DNA of 64,000 nucleotides, taken from NCBI GenBank assembly GCA_037389465.1, contig JAZARR010000088.1:6014001-6078000 (forward strand), read 5' to 3'. Source of the stretch: Baylisascaris procyonis (Eukaryota > Nematoda > Chromadorea > Rhabditida > Ascarididae). The notes beneath the pieces are model-generated. The model was not told the DNA's origin. It did no database searches and saw only the letters and a program-made list of their open reading frames with translations. Position numbers and translations under genes: made by a program. Every line of letters starts with the position of its first letter. Position 1 is the first letter of the stretch. This document shows, piece after piece, positions 10,630 through 25,827 of the stretch.

Positions 10630-13600
10630 AGTTATATACCTTCGAAATCCACCCACAGCTATGTCGAACTGCGTGAACCCCCAAATTCGTTGTGCTGTTT
10701 CATAACAGTTTTGAACCTTCACGAAAGAGTCGATATACATCACATGGTCAAAAAATAAACACGAATCCCATCAACGGAGTTTCAAAAATTCGGCTCTTTG
10801 ACAGTGTTCGACTACTATGGACGACAGTTGCTTTGCTTAACAATCAATGCTTCCTAGTATACGAGCAGCATTGCAAAAAAACTCAAACTTCGAACGCTGC
10901 GTAATGCGGACACGAAATGATTAAGCAAAACGTTGCCTACGTATAGCACCTTACAACATTTGACTCATAAACAATATGCGAAACACTATCACGCATCTTG
11001 CCACCCACATATCTTCGCTTATCAACTGAGAACGAAACGCTGTGACTGCATTTTAAGACACCCACTGACAACCATTAAATCAAACTAACTTCGTTTAACA
11101 CCCAAAAGTTTCATGAAACGAGGAAGGGAAACGATGAACTCCTAGCTATTCTAATTTACAGCCCATGCATTAGCATATATTATTCGGGGAGAGAGGAAAG
11201 AGGGAGGAGGGAGGCAGGCGGAAGAAAGAGGCATTTTCGGGGAAGTTTCCAATACGGAACCTTCGCAACGACGATTGCAGACTGTAACAAAAGACAATGA
11301 AGCACATTCTTTTATATTATTTCCGCTATCAAAATAAAAAATAAAAAACATAACTCTAAATTGTCCTGTAATTACAACACATTATGAACGAATTTGAAAA
11401 ATTCACAACGACCTATTCCCTGATCTTCACAATGTACTTCATTTAGCATATCTCACATTAAAAGAAACTACTATTTACCTCCACTTGTCATCCCTCTTGC
11501 CCGCACCGCCACGCTACCAGCCCAATACTTTCAAAACTTATGTTAAACGGAATATCTGCTAATATCAGAGGAGTTGAATAGAAACATAATCGATGAGGAT
11601 GTTGCTTACGAACGTTTACACCCATATGACGAATATCGTTCATAATGCCCTATTATGCGAATCTATTATAGTGAAATAGAGCACAATTGTGACAAACTTC
11701 TATCACATTAGCACAAAAGCATTAAACATGATGCAGTTATGGCGCTATGTGATCACTACTATCTTCCTTGAATAATGAGTGACTTAGAAAAAGCGACCGA
11801 AAGAAACGCTAAAGAAGGTAAAAAAAGATCGTCCAATGTTTAGTGTCACCTGAATAATCCTGAATCAACTTCTTAGTGATTGCAGAATAACTATGAGAAG
11901 CATCTCACATAGGTAGAACTTTGTGCATAATAAATGTCAATTGATATAGATGCATATGCAAGCACAAACTTTCTTTAGGAGAGAGCGAAATTTATTAGCT
12001 TCAATCTCAACGTATATCTATAATAGTCAAACCACCAAACGAAGCACTAAGACCCACCACTCTGCCATAGTCGATCGTTTATATATTGCGGCGATCAAAC
12101 GAGCTCGACGACCCAACAAACCCTACCGAACAATTTATAGACTAACCCCCTTGCTGGCCTTTAACTATTTTCGAACAATAGCAATGAATCTCAAACAATG
12201 AACAATAAAGCAATTAGAAGTAGCGTAGCACAACGGCAAATGTACGATTACAATGCGGCCGAAAATCTTCAAATCTCAACGATTGTGAAATCAATAAAGA
12301 AAGTGCACGTGGCAGTTGGATGAGATTGAATCAATGGGTTATATATGGCAGTGGTGATTATATGCTTTCTTCATAACGACACTCACTTAAGAAGGATAAA
12401 ACTAATTAGAAAAGGGTAATAAGGGAGCGGTAAATGATACAATGAAAATTTAGTACGATGTTTCTCTAGAAGCTATTGCCGACTGAACTTTAAAAGGCAT
12501 CTATGTAACGGCAGCATACCAGAAACAGCGATCATCACGATGAGGCTAAGTGACGATGGGATAGTTGACACAAGACAAACATAGGCACAAACCAAAAACC
12601 ATAGTGGCCAAATACCGTCCACAAACAACTCTGTCCCTTGGACTACTCTCTCACTGCAGACAAGATAAAAAGCCACACCACCAAGCTTCCCAAGATCCAA
12701 GCGATTAGACCACAAATTCGAATAAACACCTTCCTTTAGTAAAACAACAAGAAGGATGCTTCAATCCTATAGCGTTATCACATCAATAATGAGGAGCAAT
12801 ACTTTAAAAACTATAAAGAAAAAGAACAGCTCTCCTCAAAAACAACCAACACCTAACATAAATGGCAGCAACAATGACTAACAAAAACAGCACCGCACCA
12901 CACATATGAGTGACGTAATCGCCCTTTCAATTGGGCTGTGTCTTACAGATCAAAACAAAGTCTGATAGTAACACAAGCAATACAAACACAATCATTTCCA
13001 TATCACTCGGTTGATGACCACACTCGTCGATTAGCCAATCTTCACTTCTATCGTTTCCGACGAAATTGATACTCCGGTAGATCGCCCCTTGTTGCAACGC
13101 TTTCCGTATCTGTAATAAAGCACAACTTAGAACATACATAAAATACACAAACCAATTATGAAATCAGAAAATAAGTGATTAATAATGAGGCGAACGTAAA
13201 CTTCCAACACAGACAACAATTCCCTCACAGATGCGGCTAGTTTTCATAATAGCATCATTGATGAAATGAAATTAAATTTATAAATAAAACAAACAAGGGC
13301 ACAGCAGCATAACGCGAAAATGAAAAAATGTATAAGCAAACAAAAAATTCAAGAAAGCTTATCCAGCTGCACCCTTAAGGATATACAATACAGACTCTGC
13401 TATGAAAATCACTCTGGCAGCTTGACCAAACTGCGACGCAATAGCACTCCTTGCTACACTTAACAGTATCCTATTTGTGGCCACAATGATATCGGGTAGG
13501 GCATAAATTAACTGTCCGATATATTCTAGTCGCCGCACATGTCAAAACCAACAACTAAAGTCTCTGATACGCCGAAAGTAATGAGCGAAAAGAGGAATAA

Positions 13601-14014
13601 GAACGCTTTCATACTTGGACCGATCGTGAAGAAAGTCTTCCAAATGGTAGGGAATCCTGAGAAAATTTATTGTCGCTTATAGAATGCAACAGCATTAAGT
13701 CTGGAAGGTTTTTAATAAAACTCTTGGCTCCCTGTTTCTTCCGTTGCAACTTCAGGAAAAAAACCAGCTCCTATTGTGCAGATATTGGAAAGATGGCACC
13801 AGTAGTGGAAGAGGAAGGGAAGAAGAATAAGAGGAGGTGAGAGAAGAGGGGAGAGAAGGAAGGCTGTGCTCCTTATAAATGGCCATTTCTAAGTAAAAAT
13901 CAACGAAGGCGGCATAAAGCAAATTTTCTTTATTTTTCTCAACAACCTTAATTCCATTCATAGGAATATCCCTCATATGAAGTAATGCTTGTCCCTTCAA
14001 CCAACGTGATGTCA

Positions 14015-14452
14015 CTTAGAAATTTGCTCAGAGGCATATTTGCTCTTTCCCATCTCTTTCGTTACATTATCCACCTTTGTTTATACATCTTTTCCAATCC
14101 CCCCCCTCCTCCTACCTATTGAGGAGGGGGGGGTTGGACATCTACAAAGAAAGCTGGATAATGTAATGAAAAAGATGAAAAAGAGCAAATGTGCGTCTGA
14201 GCAAATTTTTAAGGTTTGGGAATAGCTGGGGGGAGGGAGGGGGTTGGAGAAGATGTATAAAGAAAGCTGGATAATGTAACGAAAGAGATCCAGCTTTGTT
14301 TATACATCTTCTCCACCCTTCCCCCCTCCTCGTAGCTATTCCTAAACCTTAGAAATTTGCTCAGAGGCACATTTGCTCTTTTCCACCTTTGTATCTCTGA
14401 GCTAATTCCCCCCCCCTTCCGAGAAAATGCGCCCCTGAGCAAATTTGTGAGG
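14015..14452. repeat. Fold-back element, unit 2
   Basis: Same nested inverted repeat. The central runs are C8/G8. Confidence 0.8.
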
Positions 14453-14605
14453 TTTATTGCTAAACTGTTTTACTTTTTTCAAATTTCCAAAATCCCCCGA
14501 CATTAACCAGCCATTTTAATTCCTGCAGCTCGTTTAGCACTTCATTACCTTTTCCTATTACAATTCGAGGTTGTGCCTAAAGAATTTTCTTAATAAACCG
14601 CTTAC

Positions 14606-17269
14606 CGAATTCGCATGCTGGTCCTGTCCAACCGGCTGCACACGTGCACGCGCCACTTTTTGAGTCGCACGCCCCATCATACATAGAAAGGCAGTGATTG
14701 ATCCAATTCGCGCCATGCGAATCGGAGGGGCATTCTGAAAATTTGGAATATCCATGAACACAGCTCTGCACAACCATTGTTAATGGATGCTAAGGAAAAC
14801 ATATTGAGTATACCGAAAGCAGCAAATTGGTGGATCATTGATTTCTCCAACATTAGTTCAACTTTTTTCGCGTCCACAAACCTATGGACGTAGAACAAAT
14901 TTTTGAGATCGGTGATTTCAGAAAAATAACACCGCCCTCTGTTTCACGAGAACACTTTCGCTCGCAGACAAACGTTTTTTCATATAATTTCGAACACCCT
15001 ACAAGCCACAAGGTCAACCTATTAGCTACTTCACAACATATTGGCCAAAAAAAATCTTTTTAATCGAGTTTCCATCTGGAAAAAACCCCGCACCATTACT
15101 GCTTTTCGCCAACTGCTATTCTAGTGAAAATGGCTGATATTGCTTCGGTCGCCAGAATTTCACCTTCGTACTACCACGCTCGCGATTGCAGATGTAAAAG
15201 GAGGCATTTTCGCGACCGGCGAAACATAACGATCGACAGTTTTTGCATACATTAAGCAGAATTTATAATCTCCTCATGTCAATTTCAAAGAGACGTGAAA
15301 ATATACCTTGCTCACAGTGCCGCCCCATAAATCGGGGAAGACGGTCACAAAATCCGCTCAATCCATCACAGAACCACCGTTACTGCAGGATCAGTCGAAT
15401 TTGCAACCGGCGCCCCACCTGAAAAATTCGAGTCAATAAAGCATACAAATAGCACCTAAATCTCACTTCATAGAAAACTGGTAAATTCAATAAGCCAATT
15501 AGAGACGACTTAATCAAAGCAATCAACAACGTCATTTCTCAAATCATTTGAGATGCGCCTAGATTCGTTACTGTTCACCGATTCAAACAACGTGCATAGC
15601 AAATGTCCTCTCCTCTCTCATCCTTTAGCCTTTGTAAGAACGACGTCAAAATCGCGATTTATAGGCATAGCTATGCATATGCATTGCATGCTGAATACTG
15701 CAAACTTGTGTAGGCATTAGATAACACTTCACACAGCCGGCAGGTAGAAAAAACCAATGCTAGCATTTAATGGGCACAATTTGAAATTCAACTTTAACAT
15801 GGAAAATGCAACAGGCCTGTTAGGCGGCGGGCATGGCGTCCTGCAATCGAGACCAGTCCAACCATCAGCACACCGACACTCGCCGGTCACTGGATGGCAT
15901 TTCGTGAAGAAAGGAGACGCCTCTATATCCCCTGAAAAGAAAGCGCGTATAGCTAACTGTAAATCTTTGTGCACTCCAAGGCCAGGAAGATTTCTTGACG
16001 AGAAATGTAACTGAAAGGTGAAACTCAGATTTTTCAGTGCAATACCTCGAAAACCCATCGTTACATCTACAACATGCCGGTGTGACTTGGAAAAAATTCC
16101 GATGCGTTTTCCCTAAGAGTTGTCAACGCGAGGCTTGAAAAGAAGCAAAACCAAAAAAAAAGCAAAAAATCAACTAAGAATAAGCAATAACCAGTAGAAG
16201 AGCAATCGCAAATGTTGTTGCAATCATCTCCGTACCGTCCATCAGGGCATGGCCTATCGCAGTGTTCACCCCTCCAACCAGCCTTGCACTTGCCGGCACC
16301 GCTCACCGGGTCACAGGTGCCGTTGTTCTGACAGGTGCACACACCTTCACACCTCGTACCGAAGCGACCGGCTTCACACACTGAAAAAAAAAATATCTTG
16401 CGAAGTTCGAGCGGTAGCAGGCTTTCAGCTTACCCCTTCCCCAATTGGACATCTTGCTTGCATATGGACATCTGCCTTTCTTCGCACATTTCTTAGCAAT
16501 GATGTGAGTCGCAGTGTTTTATTGTGTCTTATTGTAAGTGTCATAAAGTGGTAAAGTAGAGCGAAACTGATCTACATAGAGAAAATGAAAAAAGAAATGA
16601 GGGAAGGGGTTAAAGATGTGACATAGTTGTACGACAAAGGTTAAAGTTATAGAGAAGTTGGCAAGGAAAAAGAAAATGAATCAGAAACAGTAAGGTGGAG
16701 GAATGCCTAAATTAAAGTGAACGATGACAGTAGTTGAATAGAAAGCAAAGAGAGAACGATATGATGACAAACTATGGCGCACAACTTCGGAATGAAATTG
16801 CAATCATTCTTAGTCATCTATGAGTTGAGGCTAATGAGCCGACACACGTACACACATATACATGTGCAGAGCTATGGTGGTGGACAGATGCACAGACATG
16901 ACATCACAATAATCGTCTTCAATAAGCATTAATGAACACATATAGAACGATTTTAAAATAGAGCTGACGAAACGCATTATTCACTACGAATAAAACAGTA
17001 ATACGTGATAGGTACACACTTACGATTAGCTGCAAGAACAAAGAACATTAACTTACGTAACTGACAGCTTTTGCCTCTGAAGCCAGGGAGACAAATGCAT
17101 TCGCCGTCCACAGGATCGCACCTCATACCCGGGTCACAAGCACATTTTCCAGCAAAACGTTCGCCAAACGAGCCCTCTTTGCAAGGCACATCGCATTTCT
17201 CATCACTCCACCCTGGTAAGCATTCGCAGAGCCTCATATAATCCACACCGAAACGACCTGCGGGACACA
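14606..17269 (-). pseudogene. EGF pseudo-exon cassette, unit 2
   Basis: Same five pseudo-exons and the same lesions as unit 1: e 17269-17057, d 16380-16192, c 15931-15817, b 15418-15307, a 14734-14606. No unit-specific coding difference was seen. Confidence 0.92.
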
Positions 17270-18830
17270 CTAAAACAACCCATTTATATGCATAACTGAC
17301 ATGCACTACCTATAGCACTTATTGAAAGAAACCGGCAACGCTATCTAAAGGGTCAACATTATAAACGGGACGCGCATCCATATGTGATATTGAACCTTCA
17401 CAACCTGTGTGCATGCATGCATGTATACATATATACCTAATGTACATAAATATACACAGATGCATGCAAATCTGTCCAGTAAACGATTAAACCACAAAGA
17501 TGTCATCACAAGAAAAGCTATGAAATGTTAAGCTACAAGCAAAAAACAAGAACAAATTAAGAAACAAAAAGCTAATCGAAAAATAGAAACAAAAATATTT
17601 AAATGTGCATGCCGGATTGAAACTACCGGAAATGCACATAGATAAGCGCAACTATAATACACATAAGCGGACGCATACAACGTCACCGCAATGTACTTTT
17701 ATAATGCAAATTTGCAAAAGCAGAGAAAAATTCGCATTAGTCAAGCACAAGCCAATTAAAATTGTTTTGGTGCGGTTAAATTACGATCTCTGAACCCCCA
17801 ACTCAACAGTAACCTAATCTAAACTCTTAATGTATAATGCACTCTGTAGATCGCAATGAAATTTTCTATCAAACGAACACTGCACTTGAAGCATATTAAA
17901 CGAATAAATAAATGATTATGTTCGCTAGACGGATCCAACCGGCATGCAACTCACATAGGCAATAACGTTTAGTGCCGCATAATTCCTCTTATGGGATCAT
18001 GAACGTCAATAAACGTAAAGTTCAGATCACAGAAGTAATATGAGAATCGCCTAAGAACGGTTCTGTGTTCCGCTTTGCCGCAATAAACAATAGTGTTTCC
18101 CAGTAAAGTAACTTAATGAGTGCATTCATACAATAAATGCCTAAAAATGTGCCTAAAAAGTCAATAACTGCTACAATTACTAGCGAATTGTACCCGAAAC
18201 GATAATACAGTCACTTACTTGAAAGAAAACAATTTTATATTTCCATCTATTAAAAGTAAACCGCAAATTGAAAAAATAGGCCACTGACAGGCTCAATAAC
18301 AGTAAGCCGACCAATGCTCGAACAGTGTCTGCGACTACAATACGCCATAAGTGCCGACAACAGATATTTCGGTTGGCTGGGAAACTTAGCACAGGCTAAA
18401 ATTGAGGGACCGGTGGTGGGTGGTGATCGACAGGCAAATAACGCGTTCGCCTACCCGAGAGTCGGCTGACTGCTCAACCCTCGTAACGTAACCCAGGCAA
18501 AATGGGCGCTCTACAAAGACAGTGAGGGACACTCGACCAAAAGCGCAAACGCGTCGCTGAGGTGCAGATAGATGCTGGCTGCCTATGAATGCGCTTTTTT
18601 GCAGTAGTCTGTTATACGAAGAGCACGTTTGCACAAGCGAGCACTATCCTTTTCTACTCAAGTGGAAATCAAATGTGTTTTGTAAGAATACCGCGTTTTT
18701 ACACATCCGAGCACAAAATGGTATGATTCCTTTACAAAGCAATGCACCAACATGAATCCATGGTATTTTCCAATTCATCAACTCTAAGACGCATACACTT
18801 ACTAAATACTGTACTGTTTTTAAATTGCTA

Positions 18831-19196
18831 CAATACTGTTGCGTAGAAGAATACCGGAAAGCCTTCGCTGATTAGTCTAATCTCATTTTGGAATACTGCA
18901 CTCAAGCATGGTCGCCATTTGTGAAGAAGGGTATCAGGATAGTTGTGAAAGCTCAACTGCGCTTCACTAAAGTGGCTTTCAGAATTGCATGTCACGACCG
19001 TTCCAGCCTAATTATGAGCAGCAGCTCCTTCATTCAAAACCTTTTTAACGGTTTTTCAGAGATTCTCTTCCGCAGTCAGACCTGGAGGAAGTTACGCACT
19101 GATGTGTTCAATTCATTTCCTTTCTGTGTTCTTCCCATTCGAAAAGCACTCAGTAGCAAAGCCACCCTTACTTCTACGCACAGTAGGACAATTTAA
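18831..19196 (+). mobile_element. Retrotransposon RT fragment, unit 3
   Basis: Identical copy of the unit 1 relic, with its open frame at 18888-19196. Confidence 0.5.
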
Positions 19197-22100
19197 AGTT
19201 ATATACCTTCGAAATCCACCCACAGCTATGTCGAACTGCGTGAACCCCCAAATTCGTTGTGCTGTTTCATAACAGTTTTGAACCTTCACGAAAGAGTCGA
19301 TATACATCACATGGTCAAAAAATAAACACGAATCCCATCAACGGAGTTTCAAAAATTCGGCTCTTTGACAGTGTTCGACTACTATGGACGACAGTTGCTT
19401 TGCTTAACAATCAATGCTTCCTAGTATACGAGCAGCATTGCAAAAAAACTCAAACTTCGAACGCTGCGTAATGCGGACACGAAATGATTAAGCAAAACGT
19501 TGCCTACGTATAGCACCTTACAACATTTGACTCATAAACAATATGCGAAACACTATCACGCATCTTGCCACCCACATATCTTCGCTTATCAACTGAGAAC
19601 GAAACGCTGTGACTGCATTTTAAGACACCCACTGACAACCATTAAATCAAACTAACTTCGTTTAACACCCAAAAGTTTCATGAAACGAGGAAGGGAAACG
19701 ATGAACTCCTAGCTATTCTAATTTACAGCCCATGCATTAGCATATATTATTCGGGGAGAGAGGAAAGAGGGAGGAGGGAGGCAGGCGGAAGAAAGAGGCA
19801 TTTTCGGGGAAGTTTCCAATACGGAACCTTCGCAACGACGATTGCAGACTGTAACAAAAGACAATGAAGCACATTCTTTTATATTATTTCCGCTATCAAA
19901 ATAAAAAATAAAAAACATAACTCTAAATTGTCCTGTAATTACAACACATTATGAACGAATTTGAAAAATTCACAACGACCTATTCCCTGATCTTCACAAT
20001 GTACTTCATTTAGCATATCTCACATTAAAAGAAACTACTATTTACCTCCACTTGTCATCCCTCTTGCCCGCACCGCCACGCTACCAGCCCAATACTTTCA
20101 AAACTTATGTTAAACGGAATATCTGCTAATATCAGAGGAGTTGAATAGAAACATAATCGATGAGGATGTTGCTTACGAACGTTTACACCCATATGACGAA
20201 TATCGTTCATAATGCCCTATTATGCGAATCTATTATAGTGAAATAGAGCACAATTGTGACAAACTTCTATCACATTAGCACAAAAGCATTAAACATGATG
20301 CAGTTATGGCGCTATGTGATCACTACTATCTTCCTTGAATAATGAGTGACTTAGAAAAAGCGACCGAAAGAAACGCTAAAGAAGGTAAAAAAAGATCGTC
20401 CAATGTTTAGTGTCACCTGAATAATCCTGAATCAACTTCTTAGTGATTGCAGAATAACTATGAGAAGCATCTCACATAGGTAGAACTTTGTGCATAATAA
20501 ATGTCAATTGATATAGATGCATATGCAAGCACAAACTTTCTTTAGGAGAGAGCGAAATTTATTAGCTTCAATCTCAACGTATATCTATAATAGTCAAACC
20601 ACCAAACGAAGCACTAAGACCCACCACTCTGCCATAGTCGATCGTTTATATATTGCGGCGATCAAACGAGCTCGACGACCCAACAAACCCTACCGAACAA
20701 TTTATAGACTAACCCCCTTGCTGGCCTTTAACTATTTTCGAACAATAGCAATGAATCTCAAACAATGAACAATAAAGCAATTAGAAGTAGCGTAGCACAA
20801 CGGCAAATGTACGATTACAATGCGGCCGAAAATCTTCAAATCTCAACGATTGTGAAATCAATAAAGAAAGTGCACGTGGCAGTTGGATGAGATTGAATCA
20901 ATGGGTTATATATGGCAGTGGTGATTATATGCTTTCTTCATAACGACACTCACTTAAGAAGGATAAAACTAATTAGAAAAGGGTAATAAGGGAGCGGTAA
21001 ATGATACAATGAAAATTTAGTACGATGTTTCTCTAGAAGCTATTGCCGACTGAACTTTAAAAGGCATCTATGTAACGGCAGCATACCAGAAACAGCGATC
21101 ATCACGATGAGGCTAAGTGACGATGGGATAGTTGACACAAGACAAACATAGGCACAAACCAAAAACCATAGTGGCCAAATACCGTCCACAAACAACTCTG
21201 TCCCTTGGACTACTCTCTCACTGCAGACAAGATAAAAAGCCACACCACCAAGCTTCCCAAGATCCAAGCGATTAGACCACAAATTCGAATAAACACCTTC
21301 CTTTAGTAAAACAACAAGAAGGATGCTTCAATCCTATAGCGTTATCACATCAATAATGAGGAGCAATACTTTAAAAACTATAAAGAAAAAGAACAGCTCT
21401 CCTCAAAAACAACCAACACCTAACATAAATGGCAGCAACAATGACTAACAAAAACAGCACCGCACCACACATATGAGTGACGTAATCGCCCTTTCAATTG
21501 GGCTGTGTCTTACAGATCAAAACAAAGTCTGATAGTAACACAAGCAATACAAACACAATCATTTCCATATCACTCGGTTGATGACCACACTCGTCGATTA
21601 GCCAATCTTCACTTCTATCGTTTCCGACGAAATTGATACTCCGGTAGATCGCCCCTTGTTGCAACGCTTTCCGTATCTGTAATAAAGCACAACTTAGAAC
21701 ATACATAAAATACACAAACCAATTATGAAATCAGAAAATAAGTGATTAATAATGAGGCGAACGTAAACTTCCAACACAGACAACAATTCCCTCACAGATG
21801 CGGCTAGTTTTCATAATAGCATCATTGATGAAATGAAATTAAATTTATAAATAAAACAAACAAGGGCACAGCAGCATAACGCGAAAATGAAAAAATGTAT
21901 AAGCAAACAAAAAATTCAAGAAAGCTTATCCAGCTGCACCCTTAAGGATATACAATACAGACTCTGCTATGAAAATCACTCTGGCAGCTTGACCAAACTG
22001 CGACGCAATAGCACTCCTTGCTACACTTAACAGTATCCTATTTGTGGCCACAATGATATCGGGTAGGGCATAAATTAACTGTCCGATATATTCTAGTCGC

Positions 22101-22569
22101 CGCACATGTCAAAACCAACAACTAAAGTCTCTGATACGCCGAAAGTAATGAGCGAAAAGAGGAATAAGAACGCTTTCATACTTGGACCGATCGTGAAGAA
22201 AGTCTTCCAAATGGTAGGGAATCCTGAGAAAATTTATTGTCGCTTATAGAATGCAACAGCATTAAGTCTGGAAGGTTTTTAATAAAACTCTTGGCTCCCT
22301 GTTTCTTCCGTTGCAACTTCAGGAAAAAAACCAGCTCCTATTGTGCAGATATTGGAAAGATGGCACCAGTAGTGGAAGAGGAAGGGAAGAAGAATAAGAG
22401 GAGGTGAGAGAAGGAAGGCTGTGCTCCTTATAAATGGCCATTTCTAAGTAAAAATCAACGAAGGCGGCATAAAGCAAATTTTCTTTATTTTTCTCAACAA
22501 CCTTAATTCCATTCATAGGAATATCCCTCATATGAAGTAATGCTTGTCCCTTCAACCAACGTGATGTCA

Positions 22570-23010
22570 CTTAGAAATTTGCTCAGAGGCATATTTGCTC
22601 TTTCCCATCTCTTTCGTTACATTATCCACCTTTGTTTATACATCTTTTCCAATCCCCCCCCTCCTCCTACCTATTGAGGAGGGGGGGGGGGTTGGACATC
22701 TACAAAGAAAGCTGGATAATGTAATGAAAAAGATGAAAAAGAGCAAATGTGCGTCTGAGCAAATTTTTAAGGTTTGGGAATAGCTGGGGGAGGGAGGGGT
22801 TGGAGAAGATGTATAAAGAAAGCTGGATAATGTAACGAAAGAGATCCAGCTTTGTTTATACATCTTCTCCACCCTTCCCCCCTCCTCGTAGCTATTCCTA
22901 AACCTTAGAAATTTGCTCAGAGGCACATTTGCTCTTTTCCACCTTTGTATCTCTGAGCTAATTCCCCCCCCCCCTTCCGAGAAAATGCGCCCCTGAGCAA
23001 ATTTGTGAGG
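22570..23010. repeat. Fold-back element, unit 3
   Basis: Same nested inverted repeat. The central runs are C8/G11 and the 3' C run is 11. Confidence 0.8.
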
Positions 23011-23163
23011 TTTATTGCTAAACTGTTTTACTTTTTTCAAATTTCCAAAATCCCCCGACATTAACCAGCCATTTTAATTCCTGCAGCTCGTTTAGCACTT
23101 CATTACCTTTTCCTATTACAATTCGAGGTTGTGCCTAAAGAATTTTCTTAATAAACCGCTTAC

Positions 23164-25827
23164 CGAATTCGCATGCTGGTCCTGTCCAACCGGCTGCACA
23201 CGTGCACGCGCCACTTTTTGAGTCGCACGCCCCATCATACATAGAAAGGCAGTGATTGATCCAATTCGCGCCATGCGAATCGGAGGGGCATTCTGAAAAT
23301 TTGGAATATCCATGAACACAGCTCTGCACAACCATTGTTAATGGATGCTAAGGAAAACATATTGAGTATACCGAAAGCAGCAAATTGGTGGATCATTGAT
23401 TTCTCCAACATTAGTTCAACTTTTTTCGCGTCCACAAACCTATGGACGTAGAACAAATTTTTGAGATCGGTGATTTCAGAAAAATAACACCGCCCTCTGT
23501 TTCACGAGAACACTTTCGCTCGCAGACAAACGTTTTTTCATATAATTTCGAACACCCTACAAGCCACAAGGTCAACCTATTAGCTACTTCACAACATATT
23601 GGCCAAAAAAAATCTTTTTAATCGAGTTTCCATCTGGAAAAAACCCCGCACCATTACTGCTTTTCGCCAACTGCTATTCTAGTGAAAATGGCTGATATTG
23701 CTTCGGTCGCCAGAATTTCACCTTCGTACTACCACGCTCGCGATTGCAGATGTAAAAGGAGGCATTTTCGCGACCGGCGAAACATAACGATCGACAGTTT
23801 TTGCATACATTAAGCAGAATTTATAATCTCCTCATGTCAATTTCAAAGAGACGTGAAAATATACCTTGCTCACAGTGCCGCCCCATAAATCGGGGAAGAC
23901 GGTCACAAAATCCGCTCAATCCATCACAGAACCACCGTTACTGCAGGATCAGTCGAATTTGCAACCGGCGCCCCACCTGAAAAATTCGAGTCAATAAAGC
24001 ATACAAATAGCACCTAAATCTCACTTCATAGAAAACTGGTAAATTCAATAAGCCAATTAGAGACGACTTAATCAAAGCAATCAACAACGTCATTTCTCAA
24101 ATCATTTGAGATGCGCCTAGATTCGTTACTGTTCACCGATTCAAACAACGTGCATAGCAAATGTCCTCTCCTCTCTCATCCTTTAGCCTTTGTAAGAACG
24201 ACGTCAAAATCGCGATTTATAGGCATAGCTATGCATATGCATTGCATGCTGAATACTGCAAACTTGTGTAGGCATTAGATAACACTTCACACAGCCGGCA
24301 GGTAGAAAAAACCAATGCTAGCATTTAATGGGCACAATTTGAAATTCAACTTTAACATGGAAAATGCAACAGGCCTGTTAGGCGGCGGGCATGGCGTCCT
24401 GCAATCGAGACCAGTCCAACCATCAGCACACCGACACTCGCCGGTCACTGGATGGCATTTCGTGAAGAAAGGAGACGCCTCTATATCCCCTGAAAAGAAA
24501 GCGCGTATAGCTAACTGTAAATCTTTGTGCACTCCAAGGCCAGGAAGATTTCTTGACGAGAAATGTAACTGAAAGGTGAAACTCAGATTTTTCAGTGCAA
24601 TACCTCGAAAACCCATCGTTACATCTACAACATGCCGGTGTGACTTGGAAAAAATTCCGATGCGTTTTCCCTAAGAGTTGTCAACGCGAGGCTTGAAAAG
24701 AAGCAAAACCAAAAAAAAAGCAAAAAATCAACTAAGAATAAGCAATAACCAGTAGAAGAGCAATCGCAAATGTTGTTGCAATCATCTCCGTACCGTCCAT
24801 CAGGGCATGGCCTATCGCAGTGTTCACCCCTCCAACCAGCCTTGCACTTGCCGGCACCGCTCACCGGGTCACAGGTGCCGTTGTTCTGACAGGTGCACAC
24901 ACCTTCACACCTCGTACCGAAGCGACCGGCTTCACACACTGAAAAAAAAAATATCTTGCGAAGTTCGAGCGGTAGCAGGCTTTCAGCTTACCCCTTCCCC
25001 AATTGGACATCTTGCTTGCATATGGACATCTGCCTTTCTTCGCACATTTCTTAGCAATGATGTGAGTCGCAGTGTTTTATTGTGTCTTATTGTAAGTGTC
25101 ATAAAGTGGTAAAGTAGAGCGAAACTGATCTACATAGAGAAAATGAAAAAAGAAATGAGGGAAGGGGTTAAAGATGTGACATAGTTGTACGACAAAGGTT
25201 AAAGTTATAGAGAAGTTGGCAAGGAAAAAGAAAATGAATCAGAAACAGTAAGGTGGAGGAATGCCTAAATTAAAGTGAACGATGACAGTAGTTGAATAGA
25301 AAGCAAAGAGAGAACGATATGATGACAAACTATGGCGCACAACTTCGGAATGAAATTGCAATCATTCTTAGTCATCTATGAGTTGAGGCTAATGAGCCGA
25401 CACACGTACACACATATACATGTGCAGAGCTATGGTGGTGGACAGATGCACAGACATGACATCACAATAATCGTCTTCAATAAGCATTAATGAACACATA
25501 TAGAACGATTTTAAAATAGAGCTGACGAAACGCATTATTCACTACGAATAAAACAGTAATACGTGATAGGTACACACTTACGATTAGCTGCAAGAACAAA
25601 GAACATTAACTTACGTAACTGACAGCTTTTGCCTCTGAAGCCAGGGAGACAAATGCATTCGCCGTCCACAGGATCGCACCTCATACCCGGGTCACAAGCA
25701 CATTTTCCAGCAAAACGTTCGCCAAACGAGCCCTCTTTGCAAGGCACATCGCATTTCTCATCACTCCACCCTGGTAAGCATTCGCAGAGCCTCATATAAT
25801 CCACACCGAAACGACCTGCGGGACACA
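23164..25827 (-). pseudogene. EGF pseudo-exon cassette, unit 3
   Basis: Same five pseudo-exons and shared lesions: e 25827-25615, d 24938-24750, c 24489-24375, b 23976-23865, a 23292-23164. Confidence 0.92.

Larger units (their letters stand above)
10019..18585. repeat. Tandem-array unit 2 (8,567 bp)
   Basis: Direct repeat of unit 1, nearly identical along its length. It keeps the 12-bp purine segment. The fold-back G run is 8, and the next purine block reads G6-A-G3-A-G5, the same lengths as unit 4. Confidence 0.97.
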